Below, in pieces: positions 37,401-44,627 of a stretch of DNA of 64,000 nt. Under the pieces are notes generated by a model that was not told the origin of the DNA, did not search any database, and worked only from the letters and a program-made list of their open reading frames with translations. The stretch covers positions 1,111,001-1,175,000 of the forward strand of contig NZ_CP141595.1 of the NCBI RefSeq assembly GCF_035590735.1, written 5' to 3'. Both the position numbers and the translations under genes were made by a program. Within the stretch, counting starts at the first letter, position 1; every line of letters begins with the position of its first letter. Source of the DNA: Rossellomorea aquimaris. GTDB taxonomy: Bacteria > Bacillota > Bacilli > Bacillales > Bacillaceae_B.

Positions 37401-37809
37401 CGGTAAATTCAATACACGATACGAGGCGCAAGAACGCTTCAACGAGCTCCGCGCAGGAACGGTACCGGTAAAGGGCGGCTGGAGAATCTACTCAAGCGGA
37501 CCTGGAATCTACATGAACCAATTAATCTCCAACTGCCTGGGCATTCGCCAAGAAGCTGAAGATTTGATCATTGATCCCGTTTTACCAGAGAAATTTGACG
37601 GATTGACGTTTGAATTTAAATTTATGAATCGTCCTGTTACATTCACTTATCTCATGGGAGAAAAGAGCAGCCACATTGTGGTTAATGGTGAAAAAGTGGA
37701 GACAGAAGAGGTATCTAATCGATATCGTACGGGTGGTATGAGGATTAAACGCGAAGTGCTTGAGAGTCTTTTGAATGAGGAATCCAATAGAATTGAAGTA
37801 TTTATGTAA
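34480..37809 (+). CDS. GH94 phosphorylase, probable 1,2-beta-oligoglucan phosphorylase
   Basis: A 1109-residue cytoplasmic protein, the long GH94 form seen for 1,2-beta-oligoglucan phosphorylase (about 1,090-1,110 residues in Listeria). The N-terminal half is beta-sandwich; the (alpha/alpha)6 barrel holds GAAWGTRDVCQGP and GDGDWDDTLQPA, where Asp757-Asp760 include the general acid, equivalent to GDWND of cellobiose and chitobiose phosphorylases. FNGGVSTHFKRAEQAANFGREIG-like (positions near 895) and GGWRIYSSGPGIYM follow. It would convert sophoro-oligosaccharides and phosphate to glucose-1-phosphate. Cellobiose or laminaribiose activity is less likely because of length and context. GAGGGGAACAG precedes the ATG. 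Confidence 0.85.
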   Translation: MNTTHKLTSGDLQFTFLNSGDLFEINHASTMINQLLTNPIDGSLNNLYLRIYQTSEIEIVPLIGVQSTSEVRFSETQVKWSGNHKTLQYEVTFTLTQTGVWFWDVMVDGQDAEIDVIYGQDLGLADKGGVRSNEAYMSQYVDHKVFEDDDKGFIVCSRQNQPQLNGFPYIQQGSIRKTAGYSTDGFQFFGLSYKETNKPEILTQPSLANEVYQYEFAYTALQSEKVRLSGQEHFVFYGLFRENHSEAITTLEYQQEVEHAWEGVQELKENFSAPLEKVILSPEIGEPLQTEEMSKEEIAGLFTERHTEEWDGDRLLSFFTDTHEHVVLKEKELVVERPHGHILMSGGNHELKEGTITSTSFMYGVFNSQLVIGNTSFNKMLTNTRNHLNVMKTSGQRIYVEVEGEYRLLTMPSLFELGFNYARWYYKTQDDTIIITNYTTVDTPEVRLNVQSETGKQYRYLVSNQITMNNNEYEVPFKLEKNDDTLSISADSRSESSQTYPDLCYKIKVDGAEMSIGNEERLGKNVPAGSASLCVLDLTATPEWTMTIQGLLHGEERGFEESDMNVEIKRYREYYHQVMNGFKLSQHGEIPSELAKVNSLSWWYTHNMLVHFSVPHGLEQYGGAAWGTRDVCQGPTEYFMATHNYQSVKDIIKTVYSHQYEDNGNWPQWFMFDRYFKIQQDDSHGDIIVWPLKVVGDYIAATNDYSILEEEIPYTTRDGFDLSEERATLLDHIHKEIAYIKEHFLHDTFLSSYGDGDWDDTLQPANSQLKKFMASSWTVALTYQVLNQLSNVLHGVRDEVASEFKALASGIQNDYNRYILQNDVIPGFVYMEDPAHAELMLHPTDTKTGIEYRLLPMNRSIISELFTPEQAESHYQLVKEHLYCPDGVRLMNRPANYNGGVSTHFKRAEQAANFGREIGLQYVHAHIRFVEAMAKLGNTEEVWKGLEIINPVGLTEVVPNAERRQSNAYFSSSDGKFNTRYEAQERFNELRAGTVPVKGGWRIYSSGPGIYMNQLISNCLGIRQEAEDLIIDPVLPEKFDGLTFEFKFMNRPVTFTYLMGEKSSHIVVNGEKVETEEVSNRYRTGGMRIKREVLESLLNEESNRIEVFM

Positions 37810-37823
37810 GGTGAAATAGTAGA

Positions 37824-37857
37824 GGAGCAAGCGCATATAGCGTTTGCTCCTTTTTTT
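37824..37857 (+). terminator. Terminator of the GH3-GH94 operon
   Basis: GGAGCAAGCG pairs with CGTTTGCTCC around CATATAG, followed by seven T. Confidence 0.9.
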
Positions 37858-37964
37858 ATATAGGAAAGAAAAGCGAGTTTAGGGCCCGTTCGGTTTCTTT
37901 TTCATGATAAATCAGCAGTGCAATCGGAAAAAAATGTTTGTATTACTCAGGGGGAAGCAAGACC

Positions 37965-38405
37965 CTAGTCGCTTCCCAAGGTCTCTTCTTTGTTCCGGGA
38001 GAGCTTTTGATAGAAAAACTTAATCAGGAGAATCATAGCTGCGAATCCAATGTACATGAGGAAAAAAACAATGTATCCCCACAACCCAACGATGGCATCG
38101 ATGAACTCCATCTGCCCCCGGTTTGTGATTGCCTGCTGGATTTCAATCGCAAAGACCAACACAAACATGAAGGTCAATGTATAGAAGAAAGCCAGAGCGG
38201 TGATACCGAATTTAAGCTTCGAAAGAATCTTAGACACAATGTATACAAAAAAGAACACGGAAATCCCGATGATGCCCATAATCCAAAAATGCAGATCTTT
38301 ATCAGTAAGAGTGAAACCGAGATCACTCGTTATCCCTATTAACATGTCGTGGAGGTTGTTAATGATCTCCACAATAAACGTAATGCCTTCTTTCATAGTA
38401 TCCAC
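37965..38405 (-). CDS. Small polytopic membrane protein of unknown function
   Basis: A 146-residue protein with about three hydrophobic helices (IMGIIGISVFFFVYIVSKIL, ITALAFFYTLTFMFVLVFAI, IVFFLMYIGFAAMILLIKFF) and a charged C-terminal tail. No family is recognised. The start could be GTG 38405 or ATG 38396; no strong ribosome binding site separates them (AAGAAGTGAG is nearby). It lies alone between the GH94 operon and a repeat-rich intergenic region. Confidence 0.6.
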   Translation of the reverse strand: MDTMKEGITFIVEIINNLHDMLIGITSDLGFTLTDKDLHFWIMGIIGISVFFFVYIVSKILSKLKFGITALAFFYTLTFMFVLVFAIEIQQAITNRGQMEFIDAIVGLWGYIVFFLMYIGFAAMILLIKFFYQKLSRNKEETLGSD

Positions 38406-38619
38406 TCACTTCTTTATGGAATTCAGTACTTTACGAGTATAACAGGAATGTAGATTTCGTGTTAGATGGTAAATAAGGGTGGTTTTCTGGAGGGATGAGG
38501 CTGGGGGATGGTCGAAATTGATAATAATTGAGATTCTTCTCAATTTTAATCGCGATTCAACGAATAACCGACAAAATTCGTATTGTTTCGATTAGGGAGA
38601 GGGAGCGGAATACTGGACC

Positions 38620-38875
38620 CTGTCATTATATCAGCGAAATCGCCTAGTTTATCAGCGGAATTATCAATATATCAGCGAAATCCGAATTTTATCAGCGAAA
38701 TTTCAAATATATCAGCGAACGTACATTCAAAAGAAGGTATCGACCCACTCCCCGGTACTTGTAATCTCCTGTTGAATCGATGAGAGATACATTTAACGGC
38801 GAAATCCTCAATATAGCGGCGAAATCCTGATTTTAACGGCGATATTTTCAATATAACGGCGAAATCACAAATCGT
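38620..38875. repeat. 20-bp-periodic intergenic element, locus 3 (largest)
   Basis: TATCAGCG occurs at 38629, 38650, 38670, 38690 and 38710 (steps 21, 20, 20, 20). After 84 bases TAACGGCG-type units occur at 38794, 38814, 38834 and 38854 (steps exactly 20). The two unit types bracket a partly conserved middle. The remainder of 38406-39018 shows no gene. Confidence 0.85.
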
Positions 38876-38954
38876 GAAATTATGAGCGATGATCAGCTGT
38901 GAATCCAATGAAATGTAACATGCACCACCAACAACAAAAAAATATTTTTAAAAA

Positions 38955-38990
38955 ACTGTAGGGATTCACCATTTTCTTTCGTCTATTAGT
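38955..38990 (+). promoter_or_regulatory. Possible ECF-type promoter before the sigma gene
   Basis: ACTGTAGGGATT is followed by TTTCGTCTA, a CGTC-type -10 typical of Bacillus ECF sigma factors, 30 bases before the sigma gene. The -35 match is weak, so autoregulation is only suggested. Confidence 0.35.
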
Positions 38991-39018
38991 ATGAGACCAC
39001 AAGAAAGGGGGAGAGAGG

Positions 39019-39552
39019 TTGGTGGATCCGCTAATTGAAAAGGCGAAGAATGGAAGTGAGCATGCGTTTCGGATGTTGATCGAAATGCATAAGCAGTATG
39101 TTTTTAAATGCATCTTCGGGGTTCTGCGAAATCAGAAAGATGCTGAAGATGCATCACAGGAAGTCTGGATGAAGATTTACACCTCTCTCCCTCAGTACGG
39201 GCATCAAGGGTTTAAGACATGGATGACGAGAATTGCGGTGAACCATGCCATTGATTGTAAGCGAAGGCAGGCAAGACAGGAGGAAGAGCTGGTCGACGAG
39301 CTCCCTGTAAAAGAGTCAGAGGACGCTATAGAAAGACGATTACTAAGAAAAGAACAAAAGCAGCTCGTGTTGAGGCATTTAGAAGAAGTTCCCGAATCGT
39401 ACAGAGAAGTGATTGAAGGGTTCTACATAAAAGAAAAGTCCTATCAGGAGCTTGCAAATGAACAGCATGTGCAGGTGAAAACGATTGAAACAAAGCTGTA
39501 CCGGGCAAGGCTATGGATGAGGAAGCATTGGAAGGAGGAGGATTTCATATGA
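39019..39552 (+). CDS. ECF-type sigma factor
   Basis: A 177-residue sigma-70 family member with region 2 (DAEDASQEVWMKIYTSLPQY, about residues 35-60) and region 4 (YREVIEGFYIKEKSYQELANEQHVQVKTIETKLYRARLWMRKHW region, 120-170). There is no region 3 or region 1, as in ECF factors. GGGGGAG lies five bases before TTG 39019 and eight before GTG 39022; either may be the start. Its stop overlaps the anti-sigma start as ATGA, so the two are translationally coupled. It is not clearly any named B. subtilis ECF factor. Confidence 0.88.
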   Translation: MVDPLIEKAKNGSEHAFRMLIEMHKQYVFKCIFGVLRNQKDAEDASQEVWMKIYTSLPQYGHQGFKTWMTRIAVNHAIDCKRRQARQEEELVDELPVKESEDAIERRLLRKEQKQLVLRHLEEVPESYREVIEGFYIKEKSYQELANEQHVQVKTIETKLYRARLWMRKHWKEEDFI

Positions 39553-39995
39553 GCCATATTGCGTTGGAAGAATGGAAGAATTACGCCAGAGAAGAAATGG
39601 ATGATAATAAGCGAACCGAATACGAGGAGCATCTATACAATTGCGATCAATGCATGAGTCTTTATATGGAAGCAATCGAGGCGGTTCAGGATGAGCTTCC
39701 TTCCATTGAAGGTCCGTCCCTCTATACAGAACAGGTGATGGAGCGAATTCCGGTTGAAAGGGATCCCGTGATGAGGCCGGTCAAAAAACAGTGGTATGAG
39801 GAAAAGGTGTTTCATTATGTGCTGGCTACGGCGATGACGCTGATTTTGATGGCATCTGGTATTTTTGGTGAACTAACGAAAATCACGACTGATTTTGAAA
39901 AAAATCAACAACCTTCGTTTACAGAAAATATTTTAAATAAAACAACGGCTTTACTGGATAGTGTTGAAGAAATTGAAGAACAGGAGGCAGAGTAA
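39549..39995 (+). CDS. Membrane anti-sigma factor with zinc-binding domain
   Basis: A 148-residue protein starting MSHIALEEWKNYAREE. The N-terminal HLYNCDQC (His-x3-Cys-x2-Cys) is the ZAS anti-sigma zinc motif. One transmembrane helix (VLATAMTLILMASGIFGEL) follows at about residue 95, with a short outer segment. It should hold the sigma factor inactive at the membrane until a signal arrives. ATG 39549 overlaps the sigma stop; GGAGGAGGATTTC provides the ribosome site. The longer frame from 39513 is inside the sigma gene. Confidence 0.88.
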   Translation: MSHIALEEWKNYAREEMDDNKRTEYEEHLYNCDQCMSLYMEAIEAVQDELPSIEGPSLYTEQVMERIPVERDPVMRPVKKQWYEEKVFHYVLATAMTLILMASGIFGELTKITTDFEKNQQPSFTENILNKTTALLDSVEEIEEQEAE

Positions 39996-41091
39996 GATGG
40001 ATAAAAAGAAGAATCCGATCATTGCGTTTTTGTTGGCTTTTATACCCGGTGTGGGATTAATGTATTTAGGGAAGGTTTTTAGAGGGGTCCTGTTTATACT
40101 CGTATTGATTGCGTCATTTCCTGTTGCATTCGTGGGAGCGGAAGTGTTGAACTGGGATGGTTTTGCTTTTATCACCATTGGATTTGCGTTCCTATTATAT
40201 CTCATCAGTATCGTTAATACGGCACTTGTCGCATCCAGAATGTTGAAAGCGAATGAAGCATCACGAGAACCGGTGGTAGAAAGTGATTCAGGGGAGCTGA
40301 GTACCGAACGCTTCTATACCATCATCCTTTCCATGATCCCAGGTCTCGGTCATTTCCAACTGGGACTGATGAACCGGGGTGTCACATTTTTGGCAACGTT
40401 CCTCGGAGTGGCTGCGATGATCCTGTTTGTAACAGCGATGACGGGGAGAGGGGAGTTTATGGTATTCCTGATCGTTCTACCTGTCGTATGGGTATACAAC
40501 TTCTTCGATACCATGCAATTATTGAATAAAAAACAGGCTGGTGAAGTGCTGACGGATCGGTCTGTGTTGGAAGACCTGGAAGCCCAGCATGAAGGCGGGA
40601 GGAAGAGTAAGGCATTCGCCACATTTTTATCGATGTTTCCTGGAGCGGGACATCTGTACCTTGGATATCAACGACGGGGCATTCAGCTAATGGCGGTGTT
40701 CTTGTTCTCCATCTATATATTGGACGTCCTTCGGTTGGGGATTTTTCTATTCTTAGTTCCGATCATCTGGTTCTACAGCTTCTTTGATGGATTGCAACGG
40801 GCTTCTAAGCACGGAAAGGAACCTCTAGAAGATACGCCGATCGTGTCTTACTTAATCAATCAGCAGAAGTGGGTGGGAATCGGATTGATGCTGCTTGGGG
40901 TCTACTACTTGGCAACGAACATCCTTATGCCCCTATCACTACCGTTTTTAGAGACGTATGGAATTGATCTTTATCATGTGATGTATAACTATATCCAGCC
41001 GGGGATTGTTTGCCTTCTTCTTATAGGGGGAGGAATTAAATTGGTGGCGGGAAGTAAAAAAGCCCATTCGAAAGAGGAGGTATCAGAATGA
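39996..41091 (+). CDS. Polytopic membrane protein with three TM2-like repeats
   Basis: A 364-residue membrane protein. The same hydrophobic motif recurs three times: FLLAFIPGVGLMYLGKVFRG, then ILSMIPGLGHFQLGLMNRG, then FLSMFPGAGHLYLGYQRRG, each starting a pair of helices, with a final helical pair (GIGLMLLGVYYLATNIL, GIVCLLLIGGGIKLV). This suggests internal triplication of a TM2-domain-like unit. The third gene of the ECF operon; it may help sense envelope state, but no function is known. ATG 39996 has GGAGGCAGAG upstream; the longer frame to 39961 is within the anti-sigma gene. Confidence 0.75.
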
Positions 41092-42032
41092 GAACTTGGA
41101 GAGTCGGATCTATATCAATGGGGGCATCCCTTTTGTTCCTGGGAATTTTCCTGCTGTTTTCACAGTTGTTAAAATGGGATTCAGCCTATGTATTGGCAGG
41201 TTGGTGGCCGGTGCTGTTGATCGTATTGGGGGCAGAAATCTTAGTATACTTGTATCTATCCAGGCAGGAAAAACCGATATTACAATATGATTTTTTAAGT
41301 ATTATCTTTGTGGCTGTCATTGGGACGCTGGGAATCGGATTTACCGTTCTGCAGGCAACAGGATTGATGGAACAGATGCAAGCGTTCTTTGATTCTGAAG
41401 TGAAAACAGCGGACCTTCCATCTTATAACCATCAGGTTGGTGATGATGTGAAGCGGATTGTCGTTGATTCCAGTTACTATCCGATAACGATTGAAACCGT
41501 TACAGATAAAGAAGTGAGTGTGTTTGGTACGTATCGAGGAACCTTCTCGGGAGATCGGCCATTCTTTTCGAAGCCTGAAGATTATTTACTGACAACACAA
41601 AAAGGAGACACATTATTTATCACCCTAAAGGGTCTTCCTGAGTCCAATGGATGGAGACAATCTGGTCAGGAAATGCAGGCTACACTCGTCGTTCCGGCAT
41701 CAAAGTCCTTGGAAATCTCCAGTAACTATAACGACGTCACATTAAAGCCGAGAACCCTTTCAAGCTCATGGGAAGTATCAAGCTCAGGAATGGTCAACCT
41801 GGTTCTTCCTTCATCCGAAGATTTGACCATCAATGCCGAAAATGTAGGGGACATACAGGGGGAGGACGCCGAGTGGCAATTTCTAGAACAAGCAAATGTA
41901 CCTGAATCAGAAGAAGAGGGCATAGAAGACGAAGGGAACCCTAACAAATCCGCCACCCTCAAACTGGGAACCGGACAACACCCCATCACCATCTCCCATT
42001 CCGATCAAGTAAATGTATCGATCAAGAACTGA
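41088..42032 (+). CDS. Envelope protein with LiaF/LiaG-like membrane and DUF4097-like domains
   Basis: A 314-residue protein overlapping the previous stop (ATGA). Three N-terminal helices include WWPVLLIVLGAEIL, as in DUF5668/LiaF-type membrane segments. Residues about 110-314 are predicted outside the cell: a repetitive beta-rich DUF4097-like domain (LEISSNYNDVTLKP, WEVSSSGMVNLVLPSSEDLTINAENVGDIQ). Related proteins accompany LiaRS and ECF envelope-stress systems. With the sigma and anti-sigma genes it makes a four-gene operon likely devoted to cell-envelope stress; the signal is unknown. Confidence 0.75.
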   Translation: MRTWRVGSISMGASLLFLGIFLLFSQLLKWDSAYVLAGWWPVLLIVLGAEILVYLYLSRQEKPILQYDFLSIIFVAVIGTLGIGFTVLQATGLMEQMQAFFDSEVKTADLPSYNHQVGDDVKRIVVDSSYYPITIETVTDKEVSVFGTYRGTFSGDRPFFSKPEDYLLTTQKGDTLFITLKGLPESNGWRQSGQEMQATLVVPASKSLEISSNYNDVTLKPRTLSSSWEVSSSGMVNLVLPSSEDLTINAENVGDIQGEDAEWQFLEQANVPESEEEGIEDEGNPNKSATLKLGTGQHPITISHSDQVNVSIKN

Positions 42033-42039
42033 GGGATGG

Positions 42040-42104
42040 ACCTCCAAATCTTCCATCATTCCACTTGAAAATCAATTGGAATAGAGCTGATTTGGAGGTT
42101 TTTC
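42040..42104 (+). terminator. Terminator of the ECF operon
   Basis: ACCTCCAAATC and GATTTGGAGGT form the outer stem, ATTCC and GGAAT an inner stem, and TTTTTC follows. Confidence 0.8.
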
Positions 42105-42118
42105 TTTAGTGATCTAAC

Positions 42119-42142
42119 GTGATGAGGGACGGACCTCATCAC
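42119..42142. repeat. Single GAGGGACGGACCTC palindrome
   Basis: GTGATGAG and CTCATCAC enclose GGACGGAC. It contains the arm motif of the inverted-repeat family found at seven other places from 44 kb on. Confidence 0.75.
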
Positions 42143-43158
42143 TTATCCTCCGCCAACTTTTTTCGATCAGCAGACTGAGGTGGTTCTTCCAGCCAACCGT
42201 TATCGATCATGATGTCCGCGCCACTTTTACCTAATTCAGCGACCTCGAGTATGAGTCTGAAATAATTCGATACCAGGTCAGCTCTCATACTTGCCGCTGC
42301 AGCTGTACCATAGTTCCCCATCCCGGCATTGCTTATCAGGGTGGTGTGGAACATCATCAATTTATCTGAAAAAGCAGCGGTGGTTGAAGCTTTTACATTG
42401 GTATCCCAAGACATGGGAGCCTGCATATCGTTATTGATCAGTGCATCACTGAAGATATTGAGGTGTTTTTGAGCAATTTCCTGTGTCCTGGTCATGAATT
42501 TTCTTACTTCTTTTGATTGCGCCATTTGAGCGAAGCTTGTAGCAATCATGCTCCCGAGTAAATTGGTTTCCGTGTTAAGGAAGAGATGGGAGATTTCAAT
42601 GGCATTCAGCGGCCGTCTATTGACAAATGGATTCAGGCTGGAGCTCATATATGATTTTTCCTTGATAAACTCAACCTTTTCAGGATAATCAATATACGGA
42701 GGTCTGACTAATATTCCTTTTTCTTTTCCAGTTTCCGTCGTTTTTTTGTAGAGGTCACCAGAAAACTGAAGGGCTTGTTGAAAGAACTCAAGAATGTCTT
42801 CTCTCACGGTCAGGGCAAGGGCTCCACTATAGGTAATCATTCCAACCTTGGCCATTTGCCGTAGATACATCAAGAAAAAGGTGTCGCCATAAATGGACGG
42901 GGCATCAGGGAATACGTCCTTTTCCTTTGAAAATCCAACAGGGATAGGGATTTGTTCTTCTTTGAAAATGCTTGAGATGAATTCAATGTGCAGTTCAGAT
43001 TTTTCTTGTGCTAAGCGAAGAATGGATGCTGTATCGGGATCCTGATTTTTTGCAATAAAATATTCAAATACACAAAGGGCCAAAGTGTCGCTTTGATAGG
43101 TGGACCAAAGAGTGGCCATTTCAGCTGAGGTTAAATTTGTTTTGGGATGAAGTGACAT
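42139..43158 (-). CDS. DUF3231 family protein (two CotF-like four-helix repeats)
   Basis: A 339-residue, helical, soluble protein made of two similar halves (each like LTSAEMATLWSTYQSDTLALCVFEYFI and LNAIEISHLFLNTETNLLGSMIATSFAQ), the DUF3231 pattern related to ferritin-like CotF coat proteins. Bacillus genomes hold several; some are made in the forespore. The function is unknown; a coat or stress role is possible. ATG 43158 has AGGAGGCG upstream and diverges from the membrane-protein gene. Confidence 0.85.
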   Translation of the reverse strand: MSLHPKTNLTSAEMATLWSTYQSDTLALCVFEYFIAKNQDPDTASILRLAQEKSELHIEFISSIFKEEQIPIPVGFSKEKDVFPDAPSIYGDTFFLMYLRQMAKVGMITYSGALALTVREDILEFFQQALQFSGDLYKKTTETGKEKGILVRPPYIDYPEKVEFIKEKSYMSSSLNPFVNRRPLNAIEISHLFLNTETNLLGSMIATSFAQMAQSKEVRKFMTRTQEIAQKHLNIFSDALINNDMQAPMSWDTNVKASTTAAFSDKLMMFHTTLISNAGMGNYGTAAAASMRADLVSNYFRLILEVAELGKSGADIMIDNGWLEEPPQSADRKKLAEDK

Positions 43159-43197
43159 GTATACGCCTCCTACTGTTCAGTGAATGTATACATTAGT

Positions 43198-44163
43198 ATG
43201 GATTTGTCTTTAAAGAATTATTTATGGTGGTGGTATTGGTGGTTTTTAGAATACATTCCCATGAGATATGTCAATAATGAAGACATTATAAGAATGTCTG
43301 GGATGATGTTTATGCTATTGATGTGGATAACAATCTTTGCCCTGAATGGTTTAGTTTATATGGTAAGAAAAAGGCTTTCGATCATCGCGATGTACGTCAC
43401 CTCTTTGTTTTCGGTTTATTTAGCTTTATTTGCAGATTCCATTTTGGGTGGAATGTTCAAGTTATATTCCTATTTCGAAGCAGGGGTGGACTGGATTGAT
43501 TTTGTAGGTGCAATTGGCATTTACCCAGCGATTAATATCCTGTTTCTAGCTTTATTTCCTGTAAAGAAGAATGTGATCGTCAAGGGGATGTACATACTGG
43601 GCTGGTCACTATTTGCGTTAAGTTATGAGTTTTTTGCCGCCCACTATTCTTCCTTCTTTCAATACAGTGGCTGGAGATTGATATACTCGGTTCCGATTTA
43701 TCCTATTTTGTTTCTGATCTTGTTATTTAATTTTCGATTCGTTGATAAATTGCGCGATGTAAAGACAACGTACTTTCATTTGTCCCCACTGGAGTGGTAC
43801 GGAAGCTTATTCTTCATTCTATATATGAATTTGTTTATAGATGCCGTATTGAAGGGGAAATATGAGCTATATTATTATGTTGTGAAAGATGTACATCCGG
43901 TTGATTTCTTTTATCGGTGGATAGTGGTATGTGTTCCACTTTTGATTTTTCTGAGCAGGCAATCGAAACATCCCACTCTATGGAGATACCTTGTTTGGAT
44001 TGCAGTCCTAAGTGTGATTCAACAATGCACGGCAGCACTCAACCTCTTTCACACCAACAATTGGAACCTGTCTCTCTCCATCATCCAATTTGCGATTATC
44101 CTCCTCCTATCTTGGCTGAACCTGCGTATCCTCCGGTATATGAAGCGAGGGACGGACCTCTAA
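43198..44163 (+). CDS. CBO0543-like membrane protein
   Basis: A 321-residue membrane protein (327 if GTG 43180 is used) with about eight helices, one of which contains YPAINILFLALFPVKK and ILGWSLFALSYEFFAAHYSSFFQYSGWRLIYSVPIYPILF (two blocks), resembling the CBO0543 family found in spore-formers. No ribosome binding site decides between GTG 43180 and ATG 43198. The last seven codons (MKRGTDL then TAA) are encoded by the left arm of an inverted repeat, so the C-terminus may have been changed by that element. Confidence 0.65.
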   Translation: MDLSLKNYLWWWYWWFLEYIPMRYVNNEDIIRMSGMMFMLLMWITIFALNGLVYMVRKRLSIIAMYVTSLFSVYLALFADSILGGMFKLYSYFEAGVDWIDFVGAIGIYPAINILFLALFPVKKNVIVKGMYILGWSLFALSYEFFAAHYSSFFQYSGWRLIYSVPIYPILFLILLFNFRFVDKLRDVKTTYFHLSPLEWYGSLFFILYMNLFIDAVLKGKYELYYYVVKDVHPVDFFYRWIVVCVPLLIFLSRQSKHPTLWRYLVWIAVLSVIQQCTAALNLFHTNNWNLSLSIIQFAIILLLSWLNLRILRYMKRGTDL

Positions 44164-44207
44164 GCCAGGTGTTTGCTTGGATTATACTTGTTGGAGGTCC
44201 GTCCCTC
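44147..44207. repeat. Inverted repeat, GAGGGACGGACCTC arms, 61 bp
   Basis: Left arm GAGGGACGGACCTC (44147-44160) and its exact reverse complement (44194-44207), with a 33-base spacer. The left arm lies inside the preceding reading frame. Confidence 0.9.
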
Positions 44208-44338
44208 AAACCATATCTTCCCATCCTCAGTTGTTTGTGGTAAGATGGTAATAATTTATGAGAAATGGGGGTTTTCCTTTTGATTTTAATCAGACTACGC
44301 ATCCGCAATTTGAACGTTTAATTGAATATGTTCAAAGG

Positions 44339-44593
44339 CTCTGCCTGTGTGCAGGGGAAATGGGATCGGTCTGACTATTTTTAAAGGAATTCTTCATTTG
44401 ACGTTGAATGAAGGAAAGGGAGGCTACATGGCTCCTCTTTCTTGTCTTCTTGAAAAATAGAATTGAATACTTGCCGAGTGGTGCAATAAGGGTTTTTTAT
44501 AAGAAAAGCCTTGAAGAAAATGCGGACTTCTTCACGTCACCGGTTTATTCAAATCCATTTACGAAAAACACAGGCAGAGGCCTGTGTTTTTTT
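44339..44593 (+). promoter_or_regulatory. hflX leader: attenuator with antiterminator arm
   Basis: An intrinsic terminator lies at 44567-44593 (AACACAGGC with GCCTGTGTT, loop AGAG, then seven T), 35 bases before hflX. CTCTGCCTGTGT at 44339-44350 is complementary to 44568-44579 at all 12 bases, so it can pair with the terminator's 5' arm and block it. The same upstream segment can also fold locally (CTCTGC with GCAGGG). A 10-codon leader frame lies between. This is the layout of a ribosome-mediated attenuator. Listeria hflX is known to be antibiotic-induced through an upstream attenuator; the parallel here is inferred. Confidence 0.75.
44428..44460 (+). CDS. Possible hflX leader peptide, MAPLSCLLEK
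   Basis: A 10-codon frame with a strong AAGGAAAGGGAGG site before ATG 44428, ending in TAG at 44458-44460. It sits between the upstream antiterminator arm and the terminator, about 107 bases before the latter. Ribosome stalling here could change RNA folding. Another weaker frame (44258-44374, 38 codons) overlaps the antiterminator arm. Confidence 0.5.
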   Translation: MAPLSCLLEK

Positions 44594-44627
44594 CTGTACA
44601 CACTAAAAGATTGGAAGTGACGAATTA

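Noticed and set aside
16250..38875. CRISPR array suspected from regular 20-base periodicity
   Set aside because: Units are 12 bases with 8-base variable gaps, far shorter than CRISPR repeats and spacers, and no cas gene is present.
38583..38908. Open frames on both strands reading ISAEISNIS-like peptides
   Set aside because: They are translations of the 20-bp-periodic element; no ribosome site or conserved start.
44408..44620. 70-codon frame before hflX
   Set aside because: It runs through the attenuator terminator, and the better ribosome site belongs to the 10-codon frame at 44428.
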